64,000 nt of DNA from Crenothrix sp. D3 (GTDB taxonomy: Bacteria > Pseudomonadota > Gammaproteobacteria > Methylococcales > Methylomonadaceae), in assembly GCA_002134785.1 (NCBI GenBank), contig MBQZ01000018.1, positions 124,001 to 188,000 of the forward strand, read 5' to 3'. The notes beneath the pieces were generated by a model, which was not told the DNA's origin, did no database searches, and saw nothing but the letters and a program-made list of their open reading frames with translations. The stretch's first letter is position 1. Each line of letters opens with the position of its first letter. Shown here piece by piece: positions 63,421-64,000 of this stretch. A program made the position numbers and the translations under genes.

Positions 63421-64000
63421 CTATAAATCAATTTCTAAACCATCGTAAGCCACTTCAATCCCTGCGGCATCGAGAATTTTACGTTGCTCTGAATCATCGT
63501 CTAAAATTGGGTTGGTGTTGTTGATGTGTATCAAAATTTTACGCGCCTTGGCGACGGTGTTTAATACTTCTATCATGCCACCCGCGCCAGATTGTGGTAA
63601 ATGCCCAATTTCACGCGCTTTTTTGTGGCTGATGTTTTGAGTACACATTTCGTCATCTGTCCAAAATGTGCCATCGACTAGCAAGCAATCGACTGACTGC
63701 ATGGCATCCATAACGTGCGGTTCTATTTCACCAAGACCAGGGGAATAAAAGACTTTTTTGCCTGTGGAAATCTGCTCGATAATCACGCCGATATTGTCAC
63801 CTTCATGCGGGTCATTACGGTGTGGCGAATAAGGCGGGGCTTTACTTTTTAAGGCTTGGGTGTAAAAACGTAAATCTTCAATCGCAGGAATGGTGAACGA
63901 GCTGCCATCAACAGGAATCGGGTGATGGTTTACCGTGCAGTAGTCTTTCAGCATAGTAAATAATGGAAAACCTGTGGTTAAATCTTGCTTAACCATTTCG
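63421..64000 (-). CDS. pqqB: PqqB, 5' end outside the window
   Basis: The visible C-terminal part (about 193 codons) has the PqqB sequence: [76 protein letters not shown] and [35 protein letters not shown]. It is a metallo-beta-lactamase-fold protein of about 300 aa that works early in PQQ synthesis, probably hydroxylating the tyrosine of the PqqA peptide. The reading frame is open to the right edge, so the ORF-track Met at 63996 is probably internal. pqqA/D/E are not seen. Confidence 0.96.
   Translation of the reverse strand, partial: EMVKQDLTTGFPLFTMLKDYCTVNHHPIPVDGSSFTIPAIEDLRFYTQALKSKAPPYSPHRNDPHEGDNIGVIIEQISTGKKVFYSPGLGEIEPHVMDAMQSVDCLLVDGTFWTDDEMCTQNISHKKAREIGHLPQSGAGGMIEVLNTVAKARKILIHINNTNPILDDDSEQRKILDAAGIEVAYDGLEIDL

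Overview
The window looks like chromosomal DNA from a Gram-negative gammaproteobacterium. Its features are outer-membrane TonB-dependent receptors, lipoproteins, Rep/RecQ/YicC/RNase PH-type housekeeping proteins and a chromosomal parAB. The base composition is moderately AT-rich. pqqB/pqqC at the right edge, an exosortase-associated (TIGR04073-like) protein and the many short palindromic dispersed repeats would fit a methylotroph or methanotroph of the Methylococcales. That assignment is inference: no methane or methanol oxidation gene lies in the window.

Layout. 1-3.5 kb: a large multi-PAS GGDEF protein (3' end outside the window) and an exported pentapeptide-repeat protein. 3.6-16.5 kb: the most striking locus. 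It holds a tandemly duplicated module (TonB-dependent receptor plus small Spy/CpxP-like periplasmic protein), a truncated receptor gene at the duplication junction, a PepSY-type membrane protein, a CobN-family chelatase with an apparent signal peptide and C-terminal membrane anchor, an ExbB/MotA-like channel and a DUF2149-like single-pass protein. The order resembles the hmu haem-acquisition loci of Bacteroidetes. I read it as an envelope system that imports a metal-tetrapyrrole or related chelate and removes or exchanges its metal outside the cytoplasm. 16.5-29.7 kb: central metabolism on the minus strand (ppsA with a 48-aa membrane protein, gcvP, gcvT, a glgX-like debranching enzyme). A hybrid histidine kinase and a REC-GGDEF protein sit between gcvT and gcvP, flanked by a 78-bp direct repeat copied from the gcvT-gcvP junction.

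29.8-39.8 kb: a YgiQ-type radical SAM protein, then tRNA-Thr, a type III restriction-modification pair, a lipoprotein, a membrane GTPase-like protein and a membrane protein, ending at tRNA-Arg(CCG). This tRNA-bounded stretch looks accessory. 39.8-52.1 kb: rep, gatA-gatC, small exported proteins, a metallophosphoesterase, and a tightly packed parA / 85-aa ParB-N-terminus-like protein / parB / phhB / endonuclease-exonuclease-phosphatase / unknown operon, then recQ. 52.2-58.9 kb: two small envelope proteins, yicC divergent from rph, a MOSC protein, rdgB, a kinase-like protein and an EamA transporter.

59-62.3 kb: two overlapping genes for P-loop-type proteins. The first has a Walker A lacking its lysine. 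The second carries about 25 tandem GLAF-type tetrapeptides encoded by a 12-nt DNA repeat; it is a candidate membrane ATPase system with no assigned function. The window closes with a 5'-truncated tRNA-Arg(CCT), three palindromic repeats, pqqC and a partial pqqB. All calls come from reading the sequence; no database search was run.
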